DNA of 64,000 nt from an uncultured Muribaculaceae bacterium (GTDB taxonomy: Bacteria > Bacteroidota > Bacteroidia > Bacteroidales > Muribaculaceae). Numbering within the stretch: the first letter of the stretch is position 1; every line of letters starts with the position of its first letter. The notes under the pieces were generated by a model. That model was not told the DNA's origin. It ran no database searches and saw only the letters and a program-made list of their open reading frames with translations. The stretch is taken from the NCBI GenBank assembly GCA_910579675.1, contig CAJTUF010000002.1, positions 136,312 through 200,311 of the forward strand. Reading direction: 5' to 3'. Both the position numbers and the translations under genes were made by a program. This document shows positions 35,043-45,140 of this stretch, in pieces.

Positions 35043-37244
35043 TCAGAAGAGGCTCCAGCTCACTGTGAGGCCGGCCATCACTATGGCCACCATGCTCATG
35101 AGCTTGATGAGGATGTTGAGCGAGGGGCCGGATGTGTCTTTGAACGGATCGCCTACGGTGTCGCCCACCACGGTGGCGCGGTGCACTTCCGAGCCTTTGC
35201 CGCCGAAGTTGCCCTCTTCGATATATTTCTTGGCGTTATCCCATGCGCCGCCTGAGTTGGCCATGAAGATGGCGAGCACGAAGCCAGCCGACAGGCCGCC
35301 CACGAGGAGGCCGATCACGCCCGGTACGCCGAAGATGAGTCCGGTCAGGATCGGGGCAATGATGGCGAGCACCGAGGGAAACACCATCTCTTTCTGGGCG
35401 CCCTTGGTAGAGATCTGCACGCAGCGGGCATAGTCGGGTTCGGCTTTGCCTTCGAGGATGCCCTTGATCTCGCGGAACTGGCGGCGCACTTCGTCGACCA
35501 TATGGGCTGCGGCACGGCCCACGGCGTTCATGGTGAGGCCGCAGAAAAGGAATGCCATCATCGAGCCGATAAACATGCCCGAGAGCACCTTGGGGCTCAT
35601 CAGATTGACCTCAAAGTAGGTCATGAAGTCGGTAAAGGTGGCATCGTGGAGGGCAATGGCGCGGTCGCCTATCTCGATGAATGTAGTGCCGAGGCGGTCG
35701 AGGCCGATGCGGATCTCCTCAATGTAGGAGGCGAGGAGGGCGAGGCCGGTGAGGGCGGCCGAGCCGATGGCAAAGCCTTTGCCGGTGGCGGCGGTGGTGT
35801 TGCCCAGCGAGTCGAGAGCATCGGTGCGCTTGCGCACGCCTTCGCCCAGACCGCTCATCTCGGCGTTGCCGCCGGCATTGTCGGCAATGGGGCCGTAGGC
35901 GTCGGTGGCGAGGGTGATGCCGAGAGTCGAGAGCATGCCTACGGCGGCTATGCCTATGCCGTAGAGGCCCATACCCACATTGGAGAAGTCGAGGCCCGAT
36001 GCAAACCAGTAGCTGAGGATAATGCCACACACCACGGCGATGACGGGGATGGCGGTCGATACCATGCCGAGGCCTACGCCCGAGATGATCACAGTGGCGG
36101 GGCCGGTGGTGCCGGCTTCGGCCAGTTTCTTGGTGGGGGTGTAGCTCTGCGAGGTATAATATTCAGTGGCGCGGCCTATGATGATGCCCACGAGCAGACC
36201 CACCACAACCGAGCATCCGATCAGGGCCCAGTTGGTGATTCCGAGCCAGTAGAGTATGGCAAAGGTGGCGGCCACGATCATGGCCGAGCTGAGATTGGTG
36301 CCGAGGCTAAGCGAGCCGAGCAGATCTTTCATGGTGGCATTTTCCTTGGTGCGGACGGCAAAGATGCCTATGATCGAGAGCACAATGCCCACGGCTGCAA
36401 TGAGCATAGGGGCTATCACCGCTTTCATCTGCATCACCGGATCGGGAGTCTCGGCCTGCATGAAGGCAGCAGCGCCGAGGGCGGCAGTGGCGAGGATAGA
36501 GCCGCAATAGCTCTCGTAGAGGTCGGCACCCATGCCGGCAACGTCGCCCACATTGTCGCCCACATTGTCGGCGATGGTTGCGGGGTTGCGGGGATCATCT
36601 TCGGGGATGCCGGCCTCGACCTTACCCACAAGGTCGGCGCCGACATCGGCTGCCTTGGTGTAGATGCCGCCACCCACGCGGGCAAAGAGCGCCTGGGTCG
36701 ACGCGCCCATGCCGAAGGTGAGCATGGTGGTGGTGATCATGGTCATTTTCTGGAGAGGATTGGCATTGTCGACACACCAGTTGAGGATAAGATACCAGAT
36801 GGAGATGTCGAGGAGGCCGAGGCCCACCACCACCAGACCCATCACGGCTCCGGAGCGGAACGCCACTCTGAGGCCTCCGTTGAGGCTTTCACGGGCGGCA
36901 TTGGCGGTGCGCGCCGAGGCATTGGTGGCTGTCTTCATGCCGAGGAAGCCCGACAGACCTGAGAAGAAGCCGCCGGTCAGAAACGCTACCGGCACCCAGG
37001 CATTTTGGAGCTGGAAGCCGTAGGCCATGATGGCGAAAACGATGGCGAGGATGATAAATACCACGCCTACAATCTTGTATTGCTGCCGGAGATACGACAT
37101 GGCACCGCGCCTCACATGACTGGCGATGCGTGCCATTGTCTCGGTGCCCTCGCTCTGCTTCATCATGTCGCGGTAGAAATACCACGCCAGAACGAGCGCC
37201 AGAAGCGATGCGCCGGGGACAATCCAGAAAAGGGAATTGACCAT
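35043..37244 (-). CDS. hppA: Membrane-bound ion-pumping pyrophosphatase
   Basis: 733 residues with about 16 membrane helices. Couples PPi hydrolysis to export of H+ or Na+. Catalytic loops: 'TKAADVGADLVGKVEAGIPEDDPRNPATIADNVGDNVGD' and 'DAYGPIADNAGGNAEMSG'. In 'GNTTAATGKGFAIGSAALTGLAL' the position that is Lys in K+-independent pumps is Ala, so this is the K+-dependent class, many of which pump Na+ (or Na+ and H+). C-terminal 'DTVGDPFKDTSGPSLNILIKLMS' is canonical. It stands alone, with a -7 box at 37312. Confidence 0.96.
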   Translation of the reverse strand: MVNSLFWIVPGASLLALVLAWYFYRDMMKQSEGTETMARIASHVRRGAMSYLRQQYKIVGVVFIILAIVFAIMAYGFQLQNAWVPVAFLTGGFFSGLSGFLGMKTATNASARTANAARESLNGGLRVAFRSGAVMGLVVVGLGLLDISIWYLILNWCVDNANPLQKMTMITTTMLTFGMGASTQALFARVGGGIYTKAADVGADLVGKVEAGIPEDDPRNPATIADNVGDNVGDVAGMGADLYESYCGSILATAALGAAAFMQAETPDPVMQMKAVIAPMLIAAVGIVLSIIGIFAVRTKENATMKDLLGSLSLGTNLSSAMIVAATFAILYWLGITNWALIGCSVVVGLLVGIIIGRATEYYTSQSYTPTKKLAEAGTTGPATVIISGVGLGMVSTAIPVIAVVCGIILSYWFASGLDFSNVGMGLYGIGIAAVGMLSTLGITLATDAYGPIADNAGGNAEMSGLGEGVRKRTDALDSLGNTTAATGKGFAIGSAALTGLALLASYIEEIRIGLDRLGTTFIEIGDRAIALHDATFTDFMTYFEVNLMSPKVLSGMFIGSMMAFLFCGLTMNAVGRAAAHMVDEVRRQFREIKGILEGKAEPDYARCVQISTKGAQKEMVFPSVLAIIAPILTGLIFGVPGVIGLLVGGLSAGFVLAIFMANSGGAWDNAKKYIEEGNFGGKGSEVHRATVVGDTVGDPFKDTSGPSLNILIKLMSMVAIVMAGLTVSWSLF

Positions 37245-37311
37245 TTCAGTGAAAGATAATAGATGAAAACGTAAATAGAAAAGCAGTGATTACGAAAATC
37301 ACAATTTGGGG

Positions 37312-37319
37312 CAAAGGTA
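37312..37319 (-). promoter_or_regulatory. -7 box of hppA
   Basis: TACCTTTG on the minus strand; predicted leader about 60 nt. Confidence 0.6.
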
Positions 37320-37371
37320 CGCACTTTTCCCCGACTTCTCCCTATCCACCGATATGTTGTTGAGCATATTT

Positions 37372-38385
37372 TCAGGGGGTGTAGCGGGCGGCGGCAGCGA
37401 GGAGGGTGTCGCGCATTGTGGCGGCGAGCGACGGTGGATGGAGCACCCGGATGTCGGCGCCGTAGGTCAGAAGGAGGGCTATAAGCTCGTAGTTGATCAC
37501 CGCCTGGAGCTCAAAGGTCATTGAACCGTCGGCGGGGTCGGTGTCGACGAGGCGCTGTGATGCGTGGATCGGTTTGGTGATGATGTAGCCGGCTTGAGCG
37601 GCAAAGGCTTTCACCACTATGCGGCGTGGACGCATGCGTGTGTCTTTGGTCACTCCCACCATATCGTCGAAATAGTCGGGGCCGAAGCGGGGATTGTCGC
37701 GATAGGGGATGTCGGGGAGGGTGTGGAATGATTCGATGCGGTCGAGGGCGAGGTTGAATATGCGCATGTCGGATGTGCGCGTCCCGAAGAGAAACCACCG
37801 GTTGCGGTATTCTTTGAGCAGATGGGGGTAGAGGATAAAGGTGCGGGTGGTGTCGGACCCGAAGGGGCGGTAGTCGATGCCGACGGTGGTGCGGGAGGCG
37901 ATGATGTCGTAGAGGGGTGTGAGGTGGCGCAGGCCGCGCAGGTTGGGATTGCGCTCGAAGTCGACTATGGGGCGCCGGCTTCCGGCGGATGCCACTTTGT
38001 CCTGCAGGCGGTTTACGACGTCGGCCATCTCATGGTAGGTGTCAAATTCGTCAAACTGCCTCAGGAGGTCGATGGTGCGCGAGAGCAGATCGATGTCGTG
38101 CTGCGACAGCGGGCGGTTGTTGATCGAATAATCGGGGTCGGCATAGCGGTAATATTTGCGGTCGTAGACCTCGATGGGGGCTTCGTAGCCGAGACGGTCC
38201 GACCGCATTATCTGCAGGTCGAGCTGCACGGTGCGTGTGCTCACGAGGTCGGGCTTCCCTTCATATTCATAGAGAGCGTCGCTGCAGGCGTCGACCAGGT
38301 CGGCGAGGGTCCAGCGGCGCGAGGTGTTGCGCAGACACCGGTCGATGGTGCGGTAGCGTAGGAGAGCGTTTTTATTGCGGGCCAT
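37372..38385 (-). CDS. WYL-domain transcriptional regulator
   Basis: 337 residues from ATG 38385. The frame continues upstream to 38550, but that stretch is low-complexity Pro/Ser and lies inside truA. The N-terminus is a winged helix: 'RNKNALLRYRTIDRCLRN...TLADLVDACSDALYEY...VSTRTVQLDLQIM'. The middle and C-terminus form a WYL domain ('RTTVGIDYRPFGSDTTRTFILYPHLLKEYRNRWFLFGTR') and the 'F.LQAVINYELIALLLTYGADIRVL' ligand/oligomer end. WYL regulators sense nucleic acid or nucleotide ligands and often respond to DNA damage or phage. Its target is unknown. It follows truA by 22 bp in the speA-truA unit. Confidence 0.88.
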   Translation of the reverse strand: MARNKNALLRYRTIDRCLRNTSRRWTLADLVDACSDALYEYEGKPDLVSTRTVQLDLQIMRSDRLGYEAPIEVYDRKYYRYADPDYSINNRPLSQHDIDLLSRTIDLLRQFDEFDTYHEMADVVNRLQDKVASAGSRRPIVDFERNPNLRGLRHLTPLYDIIASRTTVGIDYRPFGSDTTRTFILYPHLLKEYRNRWFLFGTRTSDMRIFNLALDRIESFHTLPDIPYRDNPRFGPDYFDDMVGVTKDTRMRPRRIVVKAFAAQAGYIITKPIHASQRLVDTDPADGSMTFELQAVINYELIALLLTYGADIRVLHPPSLAATMRDTLLAAAARYTP

Positions 38386-38407
38386 GACTGACTGGCGGGG
38401 CGGGGGA

Positions 38408-39217
38408 TTACCAGGGGAGGTAGGGGTAGGTGACGCGGGCGAGGAAGAGGGCCTGGGGGGGCATGGAGGTGCCGGCGGCGCAACGGTCGCGCGCCTCGAT
38501 GATCTCGGCAAAGCCGATGTCGGACAGCTTGCCGCGTCCCACGTCGACAAGGGTGCCGACGATGGCGCGCACCATGTTGCGCAGGAAGCGGTCGGCGGTG
38601 ATTACAAATGTCATGCCGCGGCCGCCGGGTGTGGGGATCCACTCGGCGCGTGTCACCCGGCAGATGTTGGTCTTGGCGTCGGTGTGGAGCTTGGAGAATG
38701 ATGTGAAGTCGGAGGTGCGGAGCAGGATGGCTGCGGCGCGGTTCATGGCGTCGTAGTCGAGGGTGGCGGGGGCGCGCCATGTCAGGGGGTAGACAAAGGG
38801 GCTTTTTGCGCCGACGGCATAGTAGTGGTAGGTGCGCGAGGTGGCGTCGAAGCGTGCGTGGGCGTCGGGGTGGACTCCCACTATCTCCTCCACGGCTATG
38901 TCGGGGCCGAGGATCGAGTTGAGGGCGCGCACGAGGGCTTCGGGCGCCATAGGGAGGTGGGCGTCGAAGTGGGCGGGCATCATCGAGGCGTTGACTCCGG
39001 CGTCGGTGCGCCCGGCGCCGGTGACGGCCACCGGGGCCGGACGGCGCAGGATGGTGGCGAGGGCTTCCTCCACCACCTGCTGCACCGATATGGCTCCGGG
39101 CTGCCGCTGCCAGCCGTGGAATGGCTCGCCCCGGAAGGCGAGGCGCATCATCCAGCGGCGGCTGTCGGCGGCTGTCGCGGCTATGGGATCAGTCGGTCTC
39201 GAGATAGGTGTAGCCAT
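38408..39217 (-). CDS. truA: tRNA pseudouridine synthase A
   Basis: 269 residues. Makes pseudouridine at positions 38-40 of the tRNA anticodon arm. Catalytic Asp72 lies in 'GAGRTDAGV'. The substrate-entry block is 'RGEPFHGWQRQPGAISVQ', and 'FTSFSKLH' and 'FLRNMVRAIVGTLVDVG' are conserved. From ATG 39217 it overlaps the speA 3' end by 29 bp; a start at 39151 (Met23) would remove part of the first strand. Sandwiched between speA and the WYL gene. Confidence 0.95.
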   Translation of the reverse strand: MATPISRPTDPIAATAADSRRWMMRLAFRGEPFHGWQRQPGAISVQQVVEEALATILRRPAPVAVTGAGRTDAGVNASMMPAHFDAHLPMAPEALVRALNSILGPDIAVEEIVGVHPDAHARFDATSRTYHYYAVGAKSPFVYPLTWRAPATLDYDAMNRAAAILLRTSDFTSFSKLHTDAKTNICRVTRAEWIPTPGGRGMTFVITADRFLRNMVRAIVGTLVDVGRGKLSDIGFAEIIEARDRCAAGTSMPPQALFLARVTYPYLPW

Positions 39218-41087
39218 AGAGGCCCGAGCGATAGTTTGACAGAAATTCGCGACCCTCCTCGGGCGATATGCGTCCGGCTTTCATGGAGGCGGTGACCCAT
39301 GTCTCGACGTTGCGCACGAGGCGCTTGGCGTTGAACTGCACATAGTCGAGCACCTCGGCCACGGTCTCGCCGTCGATCACGCGGTCGATCTCATAGCGGT
39401 CTTTATACACCGATATATGCACGGCGTTGGTGTCGCCGAAGAGATTGTGCATGTCGCCGAGGATCTCCTGATAGGCTCCCACGAGAAACACTGCGAGATA
39501 ATATGGCTCGCCGGGCTTGACGGGGTGGACGGGCAGGGCGCTCTGGGTGCCGTGGTTGGTGATGAAGGTGGCTATCTTGCCGTCGGAGTCGCAGGTCATG
39601 TCCTGGATGGTGCAGGTGCGCGAGGGGCGCTCGTCGAGGCGGCTGATGGGCATGATGGGGAATATCTGGTCGATGGCCCACGAGTCGGTGAGGCTCTGGA
39701 AGAGCGAGAAGTTGCAGAAATACTTGTCGGGGGTTATGCGGGCCACCTTGCGGAGCTCTTCGGGGGCGTGTTTGAGCCCTTCGGCCATCTGCCCCACCTC
39801 GCGGGCTATGCTCCAGAACAGCTTTTCGATCTGGGCGCGGGTGCGCAGGTCTAGCATGCCGAGGCTGAATCGGTCGAGGGTCTCCTCGCGTATCTGGAGG
39901 GCGTCGTGCCAGCTCTCCAGCAGGCGGGGGGTGTCGAGGCGGTCCCAGATGTCATACATCTCGCGGGCCAGCTCGTGGGCATCGGGGTCGATCTCCTCGC
40001 TGTCTTTCCACGCGGGGAGCGAGGTGGTCTCCATCACCTGGATCACGAGCACCGAGTGGTGGGCTGTGAGCGAGCGTCCGCTCTCGGTGATGATGTTGGG
40101 CTGCTTGATGCCGTTTTTCACACACACGTCAACCAGGGCCGAGATGGCATCGTTGGCATACTCCTGGATGGAATAGTTCATGGAGCTCTCGGAGTTGGCG
40201 TTGCGGGTGCCGTCGTAGTCCACTCCGAGGCCGCCGCCAATGTCGACAAAGTCGATCTCGAAGCCCATACCCGAGAGCTGCACCACAAACTGCATGGCCT
40301 CGCGGAGGGCGTTTTTGATGCGGCGGATCTTGGTGACCTGGCTGCCGATGTGGAAGTGGGTGAGCTTGAGGCAGTCGGTGAGCTTGTTGCGCTGGAGGAA
40401 GTCGAGGGCGTCGAGCAGCTCCGACGAGTTGAGGCCAAACTTGCTCTGGTCGCCTCCGCTCTCCTCCCATTTGCCGGAGCCGGTCGACGAGAGCTTGATG
40501 CGGATGCCGATGTTGGGCCTGACGTCGATGCGGCGGGCAATGTCGGCAATGAGGCGGAGCTCATTGAGCTTCTCCACCACGAGATAGATGCGGCGTCCCA
40601 TCTTCTGGGCCAGGAGTGCCAGCTCGATATAGTTGGCATCCTTATATCCGTTGCAGATGATCAGGGCATTGTCAGCGATATTGGTGGCGAGCACAGCATG
40701 GAGCTCCGGCTTTGAGCCGGCTTCGAGGCCGATGTTAAACTTCCGGCCGTGGCTCACGATCTCTTCCACCACCGGGCGCATCTGATTGACCTTGATGGGG
40801 TAGATGATGTAGTTGCCTGCGGTGTAGCCATACTCGGTGGCTGCGTTGGCAAAACACTTTGAGATCTTCTCGATGCGGTTGTCGAGTATATCGGGGAAGC
40901 GGAGGAGCACCGGAGCGGTGACATCGCGCACCTGAAGCTCGTCCATTACTTCCTTGAGGTCGACCGACGCCTCGCCCTGACGGGGGGTTACGGCCACATG
41001 ACCACGCTCATTGATGGAAAAATAGCTGAGGCCCCAGCCCTTGATGTTGTAGAGCTCCTCGCTGTCGTCAATGCGCCATTTTCTCAT
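39189..41087 (-). CDS. speA: Biosynthetic arginine decarboxylase
   Basis: 632 residues from ATG 41087; the 26 codons before it are unlike the family. PLP-dependent fold III decarboxylase producing agmatine for polyamine synthesis. Family start 'KWRIDDSEELYNIKGWG'. The PLP lysine is Lys99 in 'YPIKVNQ'. Further blocks are 'FEIDFVDIGGGLGVDYDGT', 'ITESGRSLTAHHSVL' and the C-terminal 'GAYQEILGDMHNLFGDTNAVH'. Leads the speA-truA-WYL transcript. Confidence 0.96.
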   Translation of the reverse strand: MRKWRIDDSEELYNIKGWGLSYFSINERGHVAVTPRQGEASVDLKEVMDELQVRDVTAPVLLRFPDILDNRIEKISKCFANAATEYGYTAGNYIIYPIKVNQMRPVVEEIVSHGRKFNIGLEAGSKPELHAVLATNIADNALIICNGYKDANYIELALLAQKMGRRIYLVVEKLNELRLIADIARRIDVRPNIGIRIKLSSTGSGKWEESGGDQSKFGLNSSELLDALDFLQRNKLTDCLKLTHFHIGSQVTKIRRIKNALREAMQFVVQLSGMGFEIDFVDIGGGLGVDYDGTRNANSESSMNYSIQEYANDAISALVDVCVKNGIKQPNIITESGRSLTAHHSVLVIQVMETTSLPAWKDSEEIDPDAHELAREMYDIWDRLDTPRLLESWHDALQIREETLDRFSLGMLDLRTRAQIEKLFWSIAREVGQMAEGLKHAPEELRKVARITPDKYFCNFSLFQSLTDSWAIDQIFPIMPISRLDERPSRTCTIQDMTCDSDGKIATFITNHGTQSALPVHPVKPGEPYYLAVFLVGAYQEILGDMHNLFGDTNAVHISVYKDRYEIDRVIDGETVAEVLDYVQFNAKRLVRNVETWVTASMKAGRISPEEGREFLSNYRSGLYGYTYLETD

Positions 41088-41166
41088 TTTGCGGTAAAAA
41101 GGGGGGATTGGATGGTGGAAGGGAAATAAAAAAGTATGAGTGGAGTGGGGGTGGATATTGACCAAC

Positions 41167-41199
41167 GGCCCCGGGGCGCCGGGGAGGCGCTTCGGGGCC
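41167..41199 (-). terminator. Hairpin after rplS
   Basis: 14-bp stem GGCCCCGGGGCGCC / GGCGCTTCGGGGCC with two wobbles and a 5-nt loop, 30 bp past the rplS stop. No clear T run. Confidence 0.65.
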
Positions 41200-41228
41200 G
41201 CTTGCTCGTTGCTGCTTTATGCGCGCTA

Positions 41229-41588
41229 TTACTTCGCGGGCTTGGGAGCACGCTCTTTGATGCGGGCTTTCTTGCCGGTGAGGGCGCGGAGATAATAGAG
41301 CTTGGCGCGGCGCACACGGCCGAGCTTGTTTACGGTGATGGAGTCGATGAAGGGCGACTCGAGGGGGAAGATACGCTCAACGCCGATACCGTCGGAAATC
41401 TTGCGGACGGTGAAGCGCTTCTTGTCGCCTTCGCCTGAGATGCGGATCACTACGCCACGGTAGTTCTGGATACGCTCTTTGTTGCCTTCCTTGATGCGGT
41501 AGGCAACGGTGATGGTGTCGCCAGCCTGAAATTCTGCATGGTGCTTGCCGGTGGCGTAAGCCTCTTCGACTACTTTGATCAGGTCCAT
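41229..41588 (-). CDS. rplS: 50S ribosomal protein L19
   Basis: 119 residues. Sits at the 30S-50S interface. Family blocks: 'FQAGDTITVAYRIKEGNKERIQNYRGVVI', 'TVRKISDGIGVERIFPLESPFIDSI' and 'GRVRRAKLYYLRALTGKKARIKE'. A -7 box at 41682 gives a leader of about 85 nt. Not linked here to rimM or trmD, its usual partners in other phyla. Confidence 0.98.
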   Translation of the reverse strand: MDLIKVVEEAYATGKHHAEFQAGDTITVAYRIKEGNKERIQNYRGVVIRISGEGDKKRFTVRKISDGIGVERIFPLESPFIDSITVNKLGRVRRAKLYYLRALTGKKARIKERAPKPAK

Positions 41589-41681
41589 TGTTATTGTTTG
41601 GTTGCTGAAAATGGGGGAGTTAACAAATACGCAACATCCGCAGGCTCCTCATGTCCTGCCAGCGGTTACGCTTATCGGCTG

Positions 41682-41689
41682 CAAAGGTA
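41682..41689 (-). promoter_or_regulatory. -7 box of rplS
   Basis: TACCTTTG on the minus strand, a full consensus match. Confidence 0.6.
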
Positions 41690-41743
41690 GCAAATTTTTT
41701 CGACCCACGCAAATCATAATACATGTGGCAACACCCTGAGTCT

Positions 41744-44700
41744 TCAGTCAACTACAAGTTTTATGGGAAGAGCATCCCTATAGTTATTGTTGGTATATTC
41801 CGAGAAATTGAATGAAAAATAGTTGATATCCCATGCTCCGACAGCAACATCGTTTTCGTTGTGGACATGATCGTATTTAATGCCGCGAATCCAGTAAAGG
41901 GAGCCGGGCTGATGACCAAGGTTGTAGGGTATAGGGCGGTAGTTGTTGTTCTTATTAGTTTCTGTGGGATCGAGTGGATTGGTCACATCGCCATATCTCA
42001 AGGCGCCGGCTGTAAGCCCCTGAAGGTTGAACATGGTGCGCCGCCCCTGTCCGAATTTTCCCATGGAGAAGAATATCTGGCGTGCATCACGGGCATTATA
42101 GACGAGGACACCTCTCACACCGAGTGAGCTCGATGTTGTGGAACCATTTTGATCCATGTATCCTTCTGCGTCGGTGAAGGTGGTCTGAGTCTCAGTGGCA
42201 CCATCGCCATACATGATGCCGAAACCGAAGTCGCAATTGTCGGTGATATCCTTGAATTCAGCATAAGTGGGGACACGGTAGGTGCGACCTCCGGCCTTGA
42301 ATTTGGCCCACTGCCAATTTCGCTGTCGGCTAACCAACGATGCGTCTGAATAGTAATATTGCGAACGAAGATAGGAAATGCCATCGGTGCATCGAATGTT
42401 TGCATTATTGCTATTGGCGCTGTTATCTGAACCCCAGCCGGAAGTTTTGCCATTGGATAGGGCAAAGTTGTATGACCCACTCACGAGCGGGCCCCAGGTA
42501 TTGTTGTTGCGGATCAGGATGCCTTGCTGGTAATTGCCCTTTTTGAAGAGTGAGCCTATGGAGAGAGGCGACTGCACGAGTGTAGCATTTACCACGTTGT
42601 TGCCCGAGGTGTTGAAAGCTCCCGTGGAACTATAGACATTGAAGCTGCACCAGGTGGCACCTCCCGATGTGATCTGCATCGGTTCGTAGCCCTGACGGAG
42701 GAAGATACGGTGGACACATGTGCCGCCATGATACCGCACAGTCACAATGCCGCAGGCATTTGCGGCTCCTCCGAATTTGATCTTAAACTTTACTTGCGAT
42801 CCTGTGCGGCCCACAATCTCGGTTGGTGACGTTGACACATATTCGCCTCCATTTCCTGCGATGGAGAAGTTGTCGTAGCCTCCTATCTGATCAACAGTTG
42901 CCGACCATGAGCCATCAGAAATAAAACCGATATAGTCGGAGTTGGAAGGTCCACCGGATCGGGTGGTAAGGAGGACATTAAAGTCTTCAGAGCTTCCCGA
43001 TTTGCGCCATACGGCCTTAGGATTTGTGATACGGGGGACCTGATACACATCGACATATTTCTCCACGGTTTCATCGCCGTGGCCGGTTGAAAACACAGCG
43101 GTTATCCGCAGCTTGGCATAGCGGATATAATATCCGTAAGGATTGTTGCCTGAAAAGTCGGTGCCGTGGATCATGCTCTTGGGACGGGTGAAGAGCGGTA
43201 TGAGCAGATCGCTGCCGTTGTCGTCGGAGCGGAGCACCTCATATTGGTTTATGGTGAGATTATTGTCGGAGGTGTTGAGCATGCCCGTGTGGCTGAAGTC
43301 GGAAAACACACGTACATTCTGAGGCAGGTTGTTTTTTGATTGAGCCGAGCCTCCACGTCCTTCATAATAAGCTTTCAGTTGGTTATAACCGGCCTCTTTA
43401 TCGGAGAAGGATACATCCATAAGGATATTTGCCGGAGGGATATTGCTTGGTTTGGTCAAGGCAAGATAGCCGAGCGACGGCCACCTTTTACCATTGTAAC
43501 CATTGTTAAAAGTTTCCCACACATAGCGGTTCCAGACAAAATCATAATAGTCGAGGGTCATACCGGGTTGCACGGCTCCGGTGGCTTTTACCGTACCGGC
43601 AGGAGCATTGGAAGGATCGTCAGGAAGTCGCGGGCCCCAGGCATTTTCCACAATCTCCATTTTAAGCGATTTGCATTTGCCGTTGAGCTTCACCGGGAAG
43701 TCGGCTTTCTGATTGTAGAGATAGGGCATATAGAAACGGTCGGGAGTATATAGTCCCGGATTTTCCTCAACGTAATCTATATGCCATTCGGGCTGATTGG
43801 CCCATCCGTGGAATTTAAGGGTCACCTTGTAGTGGTGGTTGCGCTGTGCATTGAAGTTGTAGGTGGTATTTTTACCCAACATGAAGCGGTATTTGATTGG
43901 GCCGCTACCGATGTTGTTTTTGTTTTGCGAAAGATAATAGCCCTCCACCTCGATATATGAACCCATCGGCACCTGATCCTTGGTGTCGAAGTCAGCTGGA
44001 CTGGCGTTTGGATTCTTTCCAAGCTCCTCCAGAAAATCCTCCACATCGTCAAAGTCGGGCTGCTTGCAATACTTATCTTTATCGGGTGAATTTTCGTAGT
44101 CGCCCTGCATATTCTCGTAAAAGAACAATGATGGAGCCGAATAGGAGTGAAACGAATCGTTGGATTTAGTAGCATTGGTGATTCGTAGCCATGAATTTTC
44201 CCAGTCGCTGCCCGGATCCTTATCGTCGGTGGCAATGCCTCGGGTGTTGTAAAAGACGGATTCGCCATCGGCGATGAGTGGCGATGGCTGACCGGCTCCT
44301 GATGCAGCCGGTTTATTGTCGGCTCCGAGCAGGCAAGAGGCCGGAATATCCTTGATGGTTACTTTGCGGATATATACATACACATCTTGATAAAGACCGG
44401 ATCCGTCGTAAGACACGGTGACTTTCGACGATGCACGCTTGATCCAGGCCGTGATGGAGGTGTTTTTGTTGAAACGTACAGCCACCGGGCCGAAGCCGGC
44501 CACCGGGGTGTCGGTGCTCGCCTCGGAAGAGTTGGTGAAGTAGCCAAACATCTGATTGTTGGAAGCTACGCGCTCCGGGTCCCACGAAAGGGTAATGTTT
44601 TGCAGATCTTCAATTGACGATGCCTGTTGGGTAGTGATGGGCCCCATATTGGCCACCGCATAGATATAATAAGTGCCAAAGGGTATATCTTTGAGGGTGA

Positions 44701-45070
44701 ATGACGCGCTTGCCTGCGGCTGACTGCTCCACTCACCTCCGTTTGCCATATCTTCGGGCGACATGGTAGGAGTATCCTTGTGGGTAGTGGTGGTAAATGG
44801 GAAATCTCCGTCGGCTGAGTTGTAGATCCGGTAGAGATTTTTGTATTGATCGTAGATTATGATCGACAGATCATTGATATCTTCGATGGCATCTCCGGGA
44901 GTGCTGCGTCCGACAGTGTTGGCCACCACGGGATAGAAGTTGACAGTTGCATGGAGGTTGCCTTCACCTTCTGATGGAGTCTGAAACCCGAGATCGAGAT
45001 CGTCAGCGCAAGCTGAAGTCAGAAGGATGAAAAAAAGTGAGGCAAGGATCTTGCCGAAGTTTTTCAACAT
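41744..45070 (-). CDS. Large fimbrial tip-type lipoprotein, copy B (fimbrillin N-domain, DUF4906-like, FISUMP-like C-end)
   Basis: 1108 residues. Lipobox TSAC (Cys21). Mature part begins 'ADDLDLGFQTPSEGEGNLHATVNFYPVVANTVGRSTPGDA'. Arg55 is in the position where fimbrillin precursors are cut by an Arg-protease before strand exchange. Then come a fimbrillin-like domain ('FTLKDIPFGTYYIYAVANMG'), a DUF4906-like centre ('YKVTLKFHGWANQPEWHIDYVEENP' ... 'DRFYMPYLYNQKADFPVKL') and a C-terminal region with 'GGRTYRVPTYAEF' and 'RGVLVYNARDARQIFFSMGKFGQGRR', like FISUMP/C-type-lectin-like adhesin domains. Last gene of the fimbrial operon. Collinear with copy A at 46592. A tip adhesin role is inferred. 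Confidence 0.75.
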   Translation of the reverse strand: MLKNFGKILASLFFILLTSACADDLDLGFQTPSEGEGNLHATVNFYPVVANTVGRSTPGDAIEDINDLSIIIYDQYKNLYRIYNSADGDFPFTTTTHKDTPTMSPEDMANGGEWSSQPQASASFTLKDIPFGTYYIYAVANMGPITTQQASSIEDLQNITLSWDPERVASNNQMFGYFTNSSEASTDTPVAGFGPVAVRFNKNTSITAWIKRASSKVTVSYDGSGLYQDVYVYIRKVTIKDIPASCLLGADNKPAASGAGQPSPLIADGESVFYNTRGIATDDKDPGSDWENSWLRITNATKSNDSFHSYSAPSLFFYENMQGDYENSPDKDKYCKQPDFDDVEDFLEELGKNPNASPADFDTKDQVPMGSYIEVEGYYLSQNKNNIGSGPIKYRFMLGKNTTYNFNAQRNHHYKVTLKFHGWANQPEWHIDYVEENPGLYTPDRFYMPYLYNQKADFPVKLNGKCKSLKMEIVENAWGPRLPDDPSNAPAGTVKATGAVQPGMTLDYYDFVWNRYVWETFNNGYNGKRWPSLGYLALTKPSNIPPANILMDVSFSDKEAGYNQLKAYYEGRGGSAQSKNNLPQNVRVFSDFSHTGMLNTSDNNLTINQYEVLRSDDNGSDLLIPLFTRPKSMIHGTDFSGNNPYGYYIRYAKLRITAVFSTGHGDETVEKYVDVYQVPRITNPKAVWRKSGSSEDFNVLLTTRSGGPSNSDYIGFISDGSWSATVDQIGGYDNFSIAGNGGEYVSTSPTEIVGRTGSQVKFKIKFGGAANACGIVTVRYHGGTCVHRIFLRQGYEPMQITSGGATWCSFNVYSSTGAFNTSGNNVVNATLVQSPLSIGSLFKKGNYQQGILIRNNNTWGPLVSGSYNFALSNGKTSGWGSDNSANSNNANIRCTDGISYLRSQYYYSDASLVSRQRNWQWAKFKAGGRTYRVPTYAEFKDITDNCDFGFGIMYGDGATETQTTFTDAEGYMDQNGSTTSSSLGVRGVLVYNARDARQIFFSMGKFGQGRRTMFNLQGLTAGALRYGDVTNPLDPTETNKNNNYRPIPYNLGHQPGSLYWIRGIKYDHVHNENDVAVGAWDINYFSFNFSEYTNNNYRDALPIKLVVD

Positions 45071-45140
45071 GGATGACAGAATAGAATAGTGTATATGATG
45101 CTTGAAAAAATTGAGTGCAGATAATATCGGCCATCAGTGG

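Noticed and set aside
35502..36962. 486-codon plus-strand frame within hppA
   Set aside because: Antisense shadow of a GC-rich gene; composition is dominated by Gly, His and Ala and shows no domain.
38386..38550. 55-residue N-terminal extension of the WYL regulator
   Set aside because: Low-complexity Pro/Ser sequence lying inside truA; the winged helix begins right after ATG 38385.
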